Assembly (NCBI GenBank): GCA_958510875.1
Contig: OY294067.1
Span: 151,292,962-151,356,961, forward strand
Source: Endomychus coccineus
Lineage: Eukaryota; Arthropoda; Insecta; Coleoptera; Endomychidae
DNA: 64,000 nt
Direction: 5' to 3'
The notes under the pieces were generated by a model. The model was not told the origin of the DNA. It searched no databases and saw nothing but the letters and a program-made list of their open reading frames with translations. Positions within the stretch are counted from its first letter, which is position 1; every line of letters begins with the position of its first letter. This document shows, in pieces, positions 34,557-45,786 of the stretch. Position numbers and translations under genes: made by a program.

Positions 34557-37393
34557 GTCCAGGCATTTAAGGAAGAAAATCGACGATTTTTGTCCGAATT
34601 TCCGCGAGGTCTAATTCTGGTATGTTCTAATGTATTTTGACACGCTGAAAACCATGGTGTAGTTTAAATTTGGATAGACCCTGTGCTTGAAAAAATTTGA
34701 TCATTTTTAGGACCCAAAAATGGCCATTTTTCGATTTTTTGCGTTTTTAGGAAAACTGTGGGTTGCATGAAGAAAAGTTTGACGGGAAAGTTGTTGGATA
34801 AATTGATTCCCAAGTCGATTCGAAGTTGTGGACCCAAGATAGGGCCCCATTTAGTGTGTTTTTTACCACATTGCTAATTGAGTATATGTCAAAGAGCTTA
34901 TGTGTTTTTCATATTCTGTTTCGATGGAACGATAGTATTATCAATTCTCTTCTTTCGATTTCTGGCGCTTTGGCCTACCTCATTTTTTGGCGCCTAAATC
35001 AACCATTTTGAAAAATTCGTATTTCACGAATTTCAGATGGAATACTCATGTTATCGATTTAAAACCTAATTCATTCGGAAGATTTTATTATTCTGCACCT
35101 AATATCCAAAATTCAAGCATTTTGGTCAAAACACATAGCTTTGGCGCCATTTTGAAAATTTCGGACTACAGAAAAATTCAAATTTTTCGAGGTTAGAAAT
35201 TTTTTGCGGAATCCAAATTCTTAGTGCTATCAGGAGTTCTCATAACGAGTATTTTAAGTTCAAGTAGACTGATGTGGGTTGAGTAGAAATGAGGCTATCC
35301 TAATAAATGTGTTTGGGCCTCCGGAGGGCTCAATTTTAGGCCTATCGACAAAAATCTTGGAGTTGCTCACATAACAATACTTTGGCTACCTAAGTTTGGA
35401 ACAGCTTACGGAGATTCGTTCACCATTTCAAGTTATAACGAATTTCCTCATAAAAAACTAGCGCGGAAATTCATTTAGCGGCAAAAACAGAGCGTCGGTA
35501 CAACGGATTCCGCGCGCGAAATTATAGTTTATAACTATTTTAAAATGCAGCTGAAGGCTATTAATCGTTTTGTGTGTATGTGTGAGTGTATGTAGACGAG
35601 TGAACATGTATATGTGACTGTGACATGATGTTTTTATAGGGTGTTACATAACAAATTTCAATACTCAAACAAAAATATAAGATTGATGAATAATTTTGGT
35701 TTTTTTCACATTAATATTCGATCCGTTTCATCATTTCAGTTTGATAAAATTTGGTCGTCGCAATTGTCATTGATAACATCATGGGTATCGTCATCATCTT
35801 CATCATCGTATTCATTTTCATCCATACACTTATCAAAATCATCATCTAATTTACTGACTTTTGGCTCGGGGCAATTAGAACAATCTTCACCTTCACAATG
35901 CTTACATAATGAGCTACAAGGTTATCCTGATTTTTCGCACGAACATTTACCAGTACATTTTTTTATACATCTACAAGAGATTATTTTGATCAACTCTTCG
36001 GGACGTGCATATTTTACTGTTTGTATAGAAATAAGTCCATTCGGACTATTTCTCCAACTCGATTTCGTAGGATCTACCTTGTAATGCCTTGACATGATGT
36101 GAATGTCCAGTGGCATGAAAAATTGGGAGCATTTTGTTTGACACGTTTATTAGAAAATTTGCCGATCTTTCATACTCGACTTAAGATTCCAACAAGGTAA
36201 CCATATGAAAATACGATAATACTGCAAAGCAAGATATTTTTAGGGTGTATTACCAAGTTCAGGTTTGAATCGGTAATGAAACCATTGATCCAACGAAATG
36301 GGGTTGGAGAAATAGCCCAAATGAACTTTCTCCTATACAAACAGTAAAAAATGTACAAAATTACCTATTTATCTTATTTTTTTTTGTTTAAACATTGAAA
36401 TTTGTAATGTAACTCCCTATAAAAACATCATGTCACGGTCTCATATACACATTCACTCGTCTACATACACTCACACATTCATAAAAAACGATTATGGCTT
36501 CAGGTGCATTTTAAAATATTAAAAAAACTATAATTTCGCGCTATTCCAAACTTAAGTAGCCGAAGTATTTTTCTGTAAGCAGCTTCAAGATTTTGTCGAT
36601 ATGCCTGAAATTGGGCCCTCCAGAGGCCCAAACACATTTATTAGGATGAATCATTTCTACTAAGCCCACATCAGTCTACTTAGACTCAAAATACTCGTTA
36701 TGAAAACCCCTAATAGTACTCAGAGTTTGGATTCCGTAAAAAATTTCTTACCTCAAAAAATTTGAATTTTTCTTCAGTCCAAAATTTTCAAAATGACGCC
36801 AAAGTTATTTTTTTGAACCAAAATGTTTGAATTTTGGATATTAGGTGCAGAATAATGAAATCTTCTGAATGAATCAGGTTTTAGATCGATAACATGAATA
36901 TTCCATCTGACATTCGTAAAATACGGATTTTTCAACATGGCCGATTTTGGCGACAAAAAATGAATTAGGTCAAAACACCAGGAACTGAAACACGGGAATT
37001 GAGAATACCATCTTCTCACTAAAACAGAATATGGAAAAAACAAAAACTCCTTGACATATACTCAATTCTTCAATGTAATAAAAAACTCACTAAATGGGCC
37101 CTATCTTGGTCTCACGACCTCGAATCGACTTTGAACCAGAGCCAAAAATCGCGTATTAATTTTTCCAACAACATTTGTCCAAACATTTTTTCACACAACC
37201 CATAGTTTTGTCAAAAAAGGCAAAAAATCGAAAAATGGCCATTTTTCGGTCCAAAAAGTAGCCATAGTTTCTCGCACAGGGTTAATTCAAATTTAAACTA
37301 CATCATTGTGTTCAGCGTGTCAAAATACATAATAATCGACTAAAATTAAACCTCGCGGAAATTCGGACAAAAAAATTTCGTAAATGACTGGAC
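34557..37393. mobile_element. Family A foldback element, second copy
   Basis: GTCCAGGCATTTA at 34557 and TAAATGACTGGAC ending at 37393 form 13-bp termini with one mismatch, flanked by TA on both sides. Inverted arms run ~34557-36085 and ~36180-37393. They match the arms of 27801-31147 (for example GACATGATG and GGGTGTTACAT near the inner end, CTCGCGGAAATTCGGAC near the outer end). The right arm lacks most of the CXC segment present in the left arm. The whole unit is 2.8 kb with no transposase. Confidence 0.8.
35736..36116 (-). pseudogene. CXC-tail coding remnant in second foldback element
   Basis: The minus strand begins with VDPTKSSWRNSPNGLI, then PEELIKIISCRCIKKCTGKC, SCEKSG, one in-frame TAA, then PCSSLCKHCEGEDCSNCPEP and an acidic Asp/Glu tail, stopping at 35736-35738. 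At least nine cysteines keep the order seen at 63.6 kb (C-x-C-x3-C...C-x-C...C...C-x2-C). A single stop makes this the best kept of the foldback copies. The N-terminal protein part that should precede it is absent. Confidence 0.75.
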
Positions 37394-37395
37394 TA

Positions 37396-38590
37396 CAAAA
37401 TTATTTGCTATTTTAATTTCGTTTTAGGTTCAAATTTTTACGTTCCTTAATTTTGGTCAATCGGTATGTTTTCGAGTGCGCTGATCACGAATATGGACGT
37501 TAAAAATGTCTGGGCCCAATGCTACTCGAGTTATTGGTAATTTTTTGGATCCGACTTGCCCCGAATTTTCAGAAAAACTCTGAGTTCCACGTGATCATTT
37601 TATGAAAAAGAAAGGTTGTAAGACATCAGAACGAGTGAAACGACGCCAATTAGAAGCTAATAGAATGTAAGTGGCCTGAAAAGTGTAATTTTTGAGCTAA
37701 ATCAAACGTTTGTTCAATTGTCAATTTTAAGATGACTGTTTGTCTTATCAACTAATGCTTAACATGTATTGATAGTATTTTTTGCGTACTTCAATATGAG
37801 TTTTTAATATGTTTGATATTTGTAAAGAGGGGGCACTGCAAACGCTCTTTTTGTAAAAAACGTAATTTCTGATTGCGGGCAGAAAAATTAACCGTTTGAC
37901 TCAAAACAAAATTGGAACGGAAGATATTGATGGCTTTTATATATGAACCAAAATCCAACCCCTTTGGTTGATATGAGCCGATTCGTGACCATTTTGAAAA
38001 AATTTTAGGTTAGAAAGTTTGGATCTTGAAAATAGATTCGTAGTTGAATAGCTGAAACATTTACTATAGATGCCTTTAGTGGCCATCACTATATACCATT
38101 TTCCTTGATTCAGCGTTTGACAGATTCACACACAAAAAAATCAACTAAAAATTTCAATTCCTAATTATCAAAGATGATGTACACTAGCGTTAACCCGGGT
38201 TCGATCCCACCCATGAGACTTTTTTTCTGTGTTTTACTTTTTTCGATAATTATGATACAAATTCATAATAACTTTAATAAAATTAAGGAATGTAAGAATT
38301 TGAACCCTAAAAAGTACAGAGGGACTGGAGTAGTACTATTGGTGGCAAGAAACAAACGATACCAGATTATCTGATAGGAGAGTGAATCATCGCAAAATTA
38401 TTTCATCATTATAGGCATCTCCGTATGAAACCATTATTTTGAAAGATGTCGAACATCACGTTTTATTCTCAGTCCGTGCCTAGATACAGCGCCAAATGGT
38501 TTTTCTGTTCTGGAAAGATCCAATGTGAACATTATCAGGAACAGATATATACCAATATGAGAATTTTTGCATATTAAATGATTTATCCAT
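37396..38590. other. Gene-poor; isolated exon-like and T-arm-like bits
   Basis: At 37602-37666 an ATG opens 21 basic codons ending at a GTAAGT donor, exon-like but without a partner. At 38193-38212 ACCCGGGTTCGATCCCACCC resembles a B box/T-arm and is followed by a T-run, so it could be part of a tRNA-derived repeat. Nothing else is recognised. Confidence 0.4.
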
Positions 38591-38806
38591 CTAATTGTCG
38601 TCTCTAATACTGGTAGAATGATCAGTATAATCACCATCATTTTCTTCTGATTCATCTTCTGTCGTCATTTCTGTATTATCGCTGTTGCTTTCTGGGGATG
38701 ATCCGATTCTATCTGAATCATTCCTAGCATCAACTTGAGAATCTGTTTCTTTTGATGAACTTTGGCTATTATCAGTTTTTGTAACATGTTTTGTAAGATA
38801 GATCAA
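38591..38806 (-). CDS. Unrecognised Ser/Asp/Glu-rich open frame
   Basis: A 71-codon frame of strongly biased composition (DNSQSSSKETDSQ, SNSDNTEMTTEDESEEND). There is no recognised domain. It lies on the same strand as, and downstream of, the DEG/ENaC-like exon (39223-39377), so it could be an exon of the same or another gene. Equally, it could be chance. Confidence 0.2.
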   Translation of the reverse strand: MIYLTKHVTKTDNSQSSSKETDSQVDARNDSDRIGSSPESNSDNTEMTTEDESEENDGDYTDHSTSIRDDN

Positions 38807-39222
38807 GATATGCTCTAAACTCTGAGCTGCATCAATTTTAATATGTTTTGCTTTTCTCTACTGAAACCAACTTTTCCTCTTAGATTTATAAACTTTCTAT
38901 ATCGCCTCCTGCCACTATTGTATCTAATCAATGTTTATTGAGCGGATGCCCCTGAATTTGTGTCTTATCCATATTGTATCATACAATTAATATTGAATAG
39001 TAGTTAACACAAGTGTCCATAGAATGAATAATACACTAGCTGTAAAGATCTGATATACCCTTATCCTATATTTATAGTTATTCCATTGATTTAGTGGCTG
39101 AGGTCGAGGGTGATTTGATATTTTAACATCAGTTGGTCTATAATGTAAACTGTATGCAACATTGAAAGTGAAACCAGTTAATTTATAATAATTATCCATC
39201 ATTTAAAAAGATATTCACTTGC

Positions 39223-39377
39223 CTTTCAAATATTGTTCTTTTCTCTCCAAAATATTTGAATCCATGAATGGTTGTGCAAATGCAATATTCTCTGAAATAG
39301 TTCCTTACACTCTTGAAGAATGGCCTTTTGGAATATCTCACTGCTTCCTGACTTGCAGTTATAATTTCTTTCTCCAT
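39223..39377 (-). CDS. Possible pickpocket-like (DEG/ENaC) N-terminal exon
   Basis: From ATG 39375-39377 the frame gives a short polar N-terminus and then YFREYCICTTIHGFKYFGEK followed by RTIFER. Insect pickpocket/DEG-ENaC sodium channels have this HG-motif segment just before the first membrane span. The homology stops exactly at AAAG|GCAAGT, a GC-type donor (39222-39221). Downstream on the same strand, 39060-38984 encodes a hydrophobic segment (QIFTASVLFILWTLVLTTIQ) that could be the first span if an acceptor near 39060 is used, but it then meets a stop. It is either the first exons of a host gene or a fragment of one. Confidence 0.45.
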
Positions 39378-39888
39378 GAAAACCAGAGCAGTTACCTGCT
39401 TCTAGGTTATGTAACGTTATGCACTCATTTAACAGATGATAATGATCTAATTCATTACAATGAATTTAGAGTAAACATGATTAATCACATAAATTGTTAC
39501 ATTATCCTAATTAATTAATACCAATTGCGATGATGGATTTTCTCATGAGATTAGTTCGTATAGATTGGAGCTGAAAAAGCCGAGAATTTAATTAAGTAGA
39601 CTATTTCCCGCCACACCTGCGACATAAATAAAACTCTCATAGCTATTGGAATATATTTCAATGATTGAATGGATGCGGTATTTTTGTAAATTATACGCTT
39701 TGCACAAGTATTTACGAATATGTATACAAAAAACAATATATTAACATGATATATTGCCTGTATGAAAATCTGAATGTTGTCTCCATTTAACTTATAAATT
39801 ACTTATGGAATGTGTGATTGCTTCCTGTATTTACATGAATTTTACTTCTTTATCAATTTTTGAGTAAGAATACGAATCGTGTTGCGAC

Positions 39889-39890
<2 letters not shown>

Positions 39891-39985
<95 letters not shown>
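39891..39985. repeat. (AT)n microsatellite
   Basis: Nearly uninterrupted TA dinucleotides over about 90 bp. It abuts the truncated 5' side of the LINE fragment. Confidence 0.95.
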
Positions 39986-39987
<2 letters not shown>

Positions 39988-39988
39988 G

Positions 39989-40573
39989 AGCTGCATAGAC
40001 TCGATAAAGACACCCGGAAAATGATGCATATCCATCACAGTTTGCATCCTAGATCGTCCGTTTCCCGCATTTATCTCCCACGTCATCGGGGAGGTAGGGG
40101 ACTCCTCAGTCTGGAGGGTCTGCATCGAAGTGTGGTTCTGAGTATAGCTTGTAGAGTTCTTAGGAGCTCGGACCCCCTCCTGTGCCTTGTTAAAAGTCAC
40201 GAATTGGCCGGACTGGGGGCATTTATCGTTAAAGCAGCTCAAAAAGCTGCGGAAGAACTTGGTCTCGAATTTCAGATCAGTCGAGAAGGCCGATTAGAGG
40301 GCAACCTCGAGCTCCTACCTTTTCGCCTGAAAGCCCAGATGAATGCCGCGGAGCAAGATCTTACGCTCAGGCGGCATGTTGACAAGCCGATACACGGTGT
40401 TTTCTATCGAAACATCGAAACGCTCAGATTGTCAACTAGGCTGACCTTCGGCTACCTAAGGTCAGCCGGGCTTACATCCGAGACTGAGGGATTTACCGCA
40501 GCTTGCCAAGATGGCGTAATTAACACCTTGGTCTATCGCCGCAATGTGATGGGTGTGCAGGTCCCTGCACATA
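39989..40573 (+). pseudogene. LINE ORF2 fragment, 5'-truncated and cut by LTR array
   Basis: Reading in from GAGCTGCATAGACTCGATAAA, the frame gives ELHRLDKDTRK, then HHSLHPRSSVSRIYLPRHRG and GRGLLSLEGL, a conserved block downstream of RT in several insect LINE clades (HPRxxVxRLYLPRxxGGRGL). The open frame continues ~190 codons and then runs into the first LTR of the tandem array at 40575, where homology stops. The 5' side is replaced by an AT microsatellite. CpG content is higher than the surroundings. The exact clade is not assigned. Confidence 0.75.
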
Positions 40574-41216
40574 TTGTTATGATTTCATTTCATAAACAAT
40601 AAAAATTTAAAAATAATAACTTACCGAACTTTGAAAATCAGAAAAGATAAATAAAAAGATATTTACATGGAATTAAAAAACAATAGTAAAAGCTAAATAA
40701 TAGTTAGGATATTAAAATTAACAATGTAAAACATAATAAATAGAATAAGAAGTGTTAAACAAGAACTTCAGTGAAAGTGAAGGAACGTACTGAGTAACGA
40801 AGGCAGAAATCATAATTAAAATGATTACAAAACTATCATGAAATAGCACAAAACATTGAAGAATGTTATAGATATAAGTTAGAATTAGTAAATTTGAGTT
40901 ATGTAATGCTAAAAGAATGTTATTGATATAATATAGTATGTATTAGATTTAAGAATAAGTAACTGTCAAGAGAATCATAAATATGGGAATAATCATATTA
41001 ATAATAACCTAATCATAGGTTATCTTATACCAAAGTGTGTAGAAAAATGTAGGCAATATTAATCTAAAAAGAAGGAATCACTATCAATTGAAATAAGTTG
41101 CAAATCTCCAATAATTCAAAAATTATAGAATACTAAATTCTGATTGGTCGAGACGAATTCCTAGTGTCAGGCTGGTAACAATCAGGAACTTCTGTCAGTT
41201 CACAACAATTAACTTG

Positions 41217-41319
41217 AAAAATCTTGTCTTCCGGATGGATTCCGCGTCACAATAGCTCGACTTGATGGAAGACAAGATTTTTCAAGATTAGCTGTCCGCG
41301 GAAGTCTACTATCCAAGAT
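41217..41319. mobile_element. Penelope-derived hairpin insertion
   Basis: Present only in unit 1. It is flanked by a 13-bp target duplication AACAATTAACTTG (41204-41216 and 41320-41332). The left half matches 59395-59446 on the plus strand. The right half is the inverse of 59350-59411, so the two share GAAGACAAGATTTTTCAAG as inverted arms. The unduplicated target is seen in the other three units. The left half stops three bases short of the predicted hammerhead cleavage point of the source element. Confidence 0.85.
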
Positions 41320-41402
41320 AACAATTAACTTGGCATTCTTGATATGAAAAGGAAGCACCTAATAGGTGGAAAATTACATCAAGTAGCGTCGGTTTTGGAG
41401 GC

Positions 41403-41411
41403 CTATAAAAG
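41403..41411 (+). promoter_or_regulatory. LTR TATA box (unit 1)
   Basis: CTATAAAAG within GGAGGCCTATAAAAGGATCT, with a CAAGTCAGTTTGC initiator-like tract ~28 bp downstream. The same box recurs in units 2-4 at about 43975, 46506 and 49090. Confidence 0.65.
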
Positions 41412-42290
41412 GATCTGAATGACAAGCCAAGTCAGTTTGCAAATAATATCTGGAGGGTCAAGAACTCTAGCAACTCAACAAATTTCTAACCTAACTTTAT
41501 CAAAATAAACATCGGTGAACTCAAGTGTTCCAAACTTCGATAAGTTCCAAGTAACCGAAGTTAGTGAATAATTATTAAAAGTCAAGAAATGTTCCAACTC
41601 TCCAAACAGAGTAAAAGGTTGTAATAGCCTCCAATTTATAAGAAGTATCCAACGATTGCCATTCTTCGATATAATTCCAATAAAGCATCGAAAAGTCTTA
41701 TATCTTCTCTAAAACAATAAAACTGAGTATTTTCAACAGTTCCTGATTCTCAAGAAGAAGAAACCAAAATTAGTTACCTGTGATTATCGTGAAATAGCAG
41801 AGTATTGTGTTAAAGTGAATCAACGAAACTAAATAGAAGTAAATTGAACATTGCCAACATTATTAAACACACTTTTGGATATTAATTAAACGTAAGTTTG
41901 TTTATAATTTCTACATCATAGTATTATCTGTAAAGCAAAAGGAAGATTGTTGATTATAACAGTATAAACAAATATTAGTTGTAAAAGTGATTTTTAGGTT
42001 ATATCATAGATCTTGTGAAACATAAAATTTATGTACCCGAGTCATAGAAATTAAATATTGTGAAATTCAAAGAGCATTGTGTTTAATTCCATATAAATAA
42101 TTCCATAGATAAACTTCAAGTTCAAAAGTTCATAAACTAAATCGAAACAAACACTAATCTGAATACAATCAATCAAATTAAAATAAAAGCTAGCCGGTAG
42201 AATTCAAAACATTGAAATATTCAAATCAATAATCAAATTAATTCAAATCATAATTAAAGAATAAGACTCATCATAAGAGTTTTTATATCA

Positions 42291-42430
42291 ATTGTCACCA
42301 ACGTGGGGCAATATAAACTAATAAAAGAGTTTATTTAATAAATTGTCACCAACGTGGGTCAATAAAAATTAATTATTAAAATAATATTTAATAATTGTCA
42401 CAACGTGGGGCAATAAAATAAAATTCATGA
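42291..42430 (+). repeat. Triplicated PBS-like motif, unit 1
   Basis: ATTGTCACCAACGTGGGGCAA recurs at 42291, 42342 and 42394 (periods 51 and 52 bp). CACCAACGTGGGGC resembles the tRNA-Lys-type primer site of gypsy-like elements. Unit 2 has two copies (from 44874) and unit 3 three (from 47406). Confidence 0.7.
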
Positions 42431-42452
42431 ATGTACAAAATATGAAAAAAAA

Positions 42453-43166
42453 ATGATAAATGAACAAGATGAAAGAATAAAAAGAATTGAGAATAGATCC
42501 GAAGAGAGAAGGTTAGAAAACTATTTTGAAGAAATTGGTAGGCCAAGAAAGTTAATTACAGATAACGCAACATATTTCAAAAACATACGTTTCAAGTATT
42601 TTTGCAGAAGGAATTTAATTTTTCATCAATTAATAAGCATCAGACATCCACAATCCAATCCATCAGAGCGATATATACAGGAAGTAATAAAATATCTGAG
42701 GATATCTTGTGAGGGTAAACATCGTCAATGGGATGAATCAATATCCAGAGTAGAAAAATGTTCAAATCATTGTCCAAATACTACAACAGAGAAAACACCT
42801 GTATTAATTATGAAAGGCGGAGAACCTGATAGAAAATGGTTAGATGAAAATTCAGTAGAACGAAATGAAATTTTGAAAGATATCAGTAATAGGTTAGAAA
42901 GAAATGCAAGAAATTATATGAATAGGGAAATGAGAAAAAGAGGATAGTTAATTAAATTTGAAATAGGTGAATTAGTAATAGTAAGAGCAATGAGAGTAAC
43001 TAATAATAAAAAGAATATATGTGGAAAATTATGTTTTGCTTTTGAAGGTCCATATGTAGTCATGAATGAAAATGCTGAAAACAGTTATGAATTAATGAAT
43101 CCTGAAAATGGAAAGATAAGGGGAATATTTAATATTGATCAAATATACAAGTATAATTATGAATAA
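42453..43166 (+). pseudogene. Integrase C-terminal remnant, unit 1
   Basis: Codons from ATG 42453 give PRKLITDNATYFKN (second catalytic Asp region), then HPQSNPSERYIQEVIKYLR (the Glu region: SNPSER), a C-terminal domain with GELVIVRAMRV and FEGPYVV, and an end at TAA 43164-43166. The first catalytic Asp, the zinc finger and all of protease/RT are absent. A TAG at 42945-42947 interrupts the frame. Confidence 0.8.
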
Positions 43167-43254
43167 ATCTAGTTCATGAAAATAAAATCAAAAGATAAAT
43201 AAATTGTAAATATTAAAAATTTTATTAATAATTTAAAATTGATTTAGGGGAATT

Positions 43255-44873
43255 TGTTATGATTTCATTTCATAAGCAATAAAAAATTGAAAATAATAAC
43301 TTAGCGAAAATCAGAAAAGATAAATAAAAAGATATTTATATGGAATTAAAAAACAATGGTAAAAGCTAACTAATAGTTAGGATATTGAAATTAACAATGT
43401 GAAACATAATAAACAACAATGTAATAGAATAAGAAGTGTTAAACAAGAACTTCAGTGAAAGCGAAGAAACGTACTGAGTAGCGAAGGCAGAAATCATAAT
43501 TAAAATGATTACAAAACTATCATGAGATAGCACAAAACATTGAAGAATGTTATAGATATAAGTTAGAATTAGTAAATTTGAGTTATGTAATGTTAATAAA
43601 AGAATGTCATCGATATAATATAGTATGTATTAGATTTAAGAATAAGTAACTGTCAAGAAAATCATAAATATGGGAATAATCATATTAATAATAACCTAAT
43701 CATAGGCTATCTTATACCAAAGTGTGTGGAAAAATGTAGGCAATATTAATTTAAAAAGAAGGAATCACTATCAATTAAAATAAGTTGAAAATCTCCAATA
43801 ATTCAAAAATTATAGAATACTAAATTCTGATTGGTCGAGACGAATTCCTAGTGTCAGGCTGGTAACAATCAGAAACTTCTGTCAGTTCCCAACAATTAAC
43901 TTGGCATTCTTGATATGAAAAGGAAGCACCTAATAGGTGGAAAATGACATCTAGTAGCGTCGGTTTTGGAGGCCTATAAAAGGATCTGGAAGACAAGCCA
44001 AGTCAGTTTGCAAATAATATCTGAAGGGTCAAGAACTCTAGCAACTCAACAAATTTCTAACCTAAGTCTATCAAAATAAACATCGATGAACTCAAGTGTT
44101 CCAAACTTCGATAAGTTCCAAGTAACCGAAGTTAGTAAATAATTATCAAAAGTCAAGAAATGTACCAAGTCTCCAAACAAAGTAAAAGGTTGTAATAGCC
44201 TCCAATTTATAAGAAGTATCCAACGATTGCCATTCTTCGATATAATTCCAATAAAGCATCGAAAAGTCTTATATCTTCTCTAAAACAATAAAACTGAGTA
44301 TTTCCAACAGTTCCTGATTCTCAAGAAGAAGAAACCAAAATTAGTTACCTGTGATTATCGTGAAATAGCAGAGTATTGTGTTAAAGTGAATCAACGAAAC
44401 TAAATAGAAGTAAATTGAACATTGCCAACATTATTAAACACACTTTTGGATATTAATTAAACGTAAGTTTGTTTATAATTTCTACATCATAGTATTATCT
44501 GTAAAGCAAAAGGAAGATTGTTGATTATAACAGTATAAACAAATATTAGTTGTAAAAGTGATTTTTAGGTTATATCATAGATCTTGTGAAACATAAAATT
44601 TATGTACCCGAGATAAGAAAAGAGTCATAGAAATTAAATATTGTGAAATTCAAAGAGCATTGTGTTTAATTCCATATAAATAATTCCATAGATAAACTTC
44701 AAGTTCAAAAGTTCATAAACTAAATCGAAACAAACATTAATCTAAATACAATCAATCAAATTAAAATAAAAGCTAGCCGGTAGAATTCAAAACATTGAAA
44801 TATTCAAATCAATAATCAAATTAATTCAAATCATAATTAAAGAATAAGACTCATCATAAGAGTTTTTATATCA
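43255..44873 (+). repeat. Array LTR 2
   Basis: 1619 bp, TGTTATGATTTC to TTTTATATCA. It lacks the 103-bp insert. Confidence 0.8.
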
Positions 44874-44958
44874 ATTGTCACCAACGTGGGTCAATAAAAA
44901 TTAATTATTAAAATAATATTTAATAATTGTCACAACGTGGGGCAATAAAATAAAATTC

Positions 44959-45698
44959 ATGAATGTACAAAATATGAAAAAAAAAATGATAAATGAACAA
45001 GATGAAAGAATAAAAAGAATTGAGAATAGATCCGAAGAGAGAAGGTTAGAAAACTATTTTGAAGAAATTGGTAGGCCAAGAAAGTTAATTACAGATAACG
45101 CAACATATTTCAAAAACATACGTTTCAAGTATTTTTGCAAAAGGAATTTAATTTTTCATCAATTAATAAGCATCAGACATCCACAATCCAATCCATCAGA
45201 GCGATATATACAGGAAGTAATAAAATATCTGAGGATATCTTGTGAGGGTAAACATCGTCAATGGGATGAATCAATATCCAGAGTAGAGAAATGTTCAAAT
45301 CATTGTCCAAATACTACAACAGAGAAAACACCTGTATTAATTATGAAAGGCGGAGAACCTGATAGAAAATGGTTAGATGAAAATTCACTAGAACGAAATG
45401 AAATTTAGAAAGATATCAGTAATAGGTTAGAAAGAAATGCAAGAAATTATATGAATAGGGAAATGAAAAAAGAGGAAAGTTAATTAAATTTGAAATAGGT
45501 GAATTAGTAATAGTAAGAGCAATGAGAGTAACTAATAATAAAAAGAATATATGTGGAAAATTATGTTTTGCTTTTGAAGGTTCATATGTAGTCATGAATG
45601 AAAATGCTGAAAACAGTTATGAATTAATGAATCCTGAAAATGGAAAGATAGGGGGAATATTTAATATTGATCAAATATACAAGTATAATTATGAATAA
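44959..45698 (+). pseudogene. Integrase C-terminal remnant, unit 2
   Basis: Same coding remnant as unit 1, but with a TAG at 45406-45408 and a further one-base loss near 45466 (GAAATGAAAAAAGAGG) that changes the frame before the GELVIV part. These lesions are not shared with units 1 or 3. Confidence 0.8.
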
Positions 45699-45786
45699 AT
45701 CTAGTTCATGAAAATAAAATCAAAAGATAAATGAATTGTAAATATTAAAAATTTTATTAATAATTTAAAATTGATTTAGGGGAATT

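Larger units (their letters stand above)
40575..42290 (+). repeat. Array LTR 1 (with 103-bp insertion)
   Basis: Starts TGTTATGATTTC and ends TTTTATATCA. It differs from LTRs 2 and 3 (43255-44873 and 45787-47405, 1619 bp each) mainly by the Penelope-derived insertion at 41217-41319. Confidence 0.8.

Noticed and set aside
35641..36084. 147-codon plus-strand frame
   Set aside because: Antisense to the CXC remnant. Its Ser-rich translation is the complement of the acidic tail.
38190..38225. Possible tRNA gene (B box GGGTTCGATCCC and T-run)
   Set aside because: No A box, anticodon arm or acceptor stem can be placed. At most a SINE fragment.
39831..40242. Minus-strand frames rich in Tyr-Ile
   Set aside because: Translations of the (AT)n microsatellite.
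42291..42430. CRISPR-like repeat-spacer pattern
   Set aside because: Only two or three copies, spacers similar in composition, in an animal retroelement leader.
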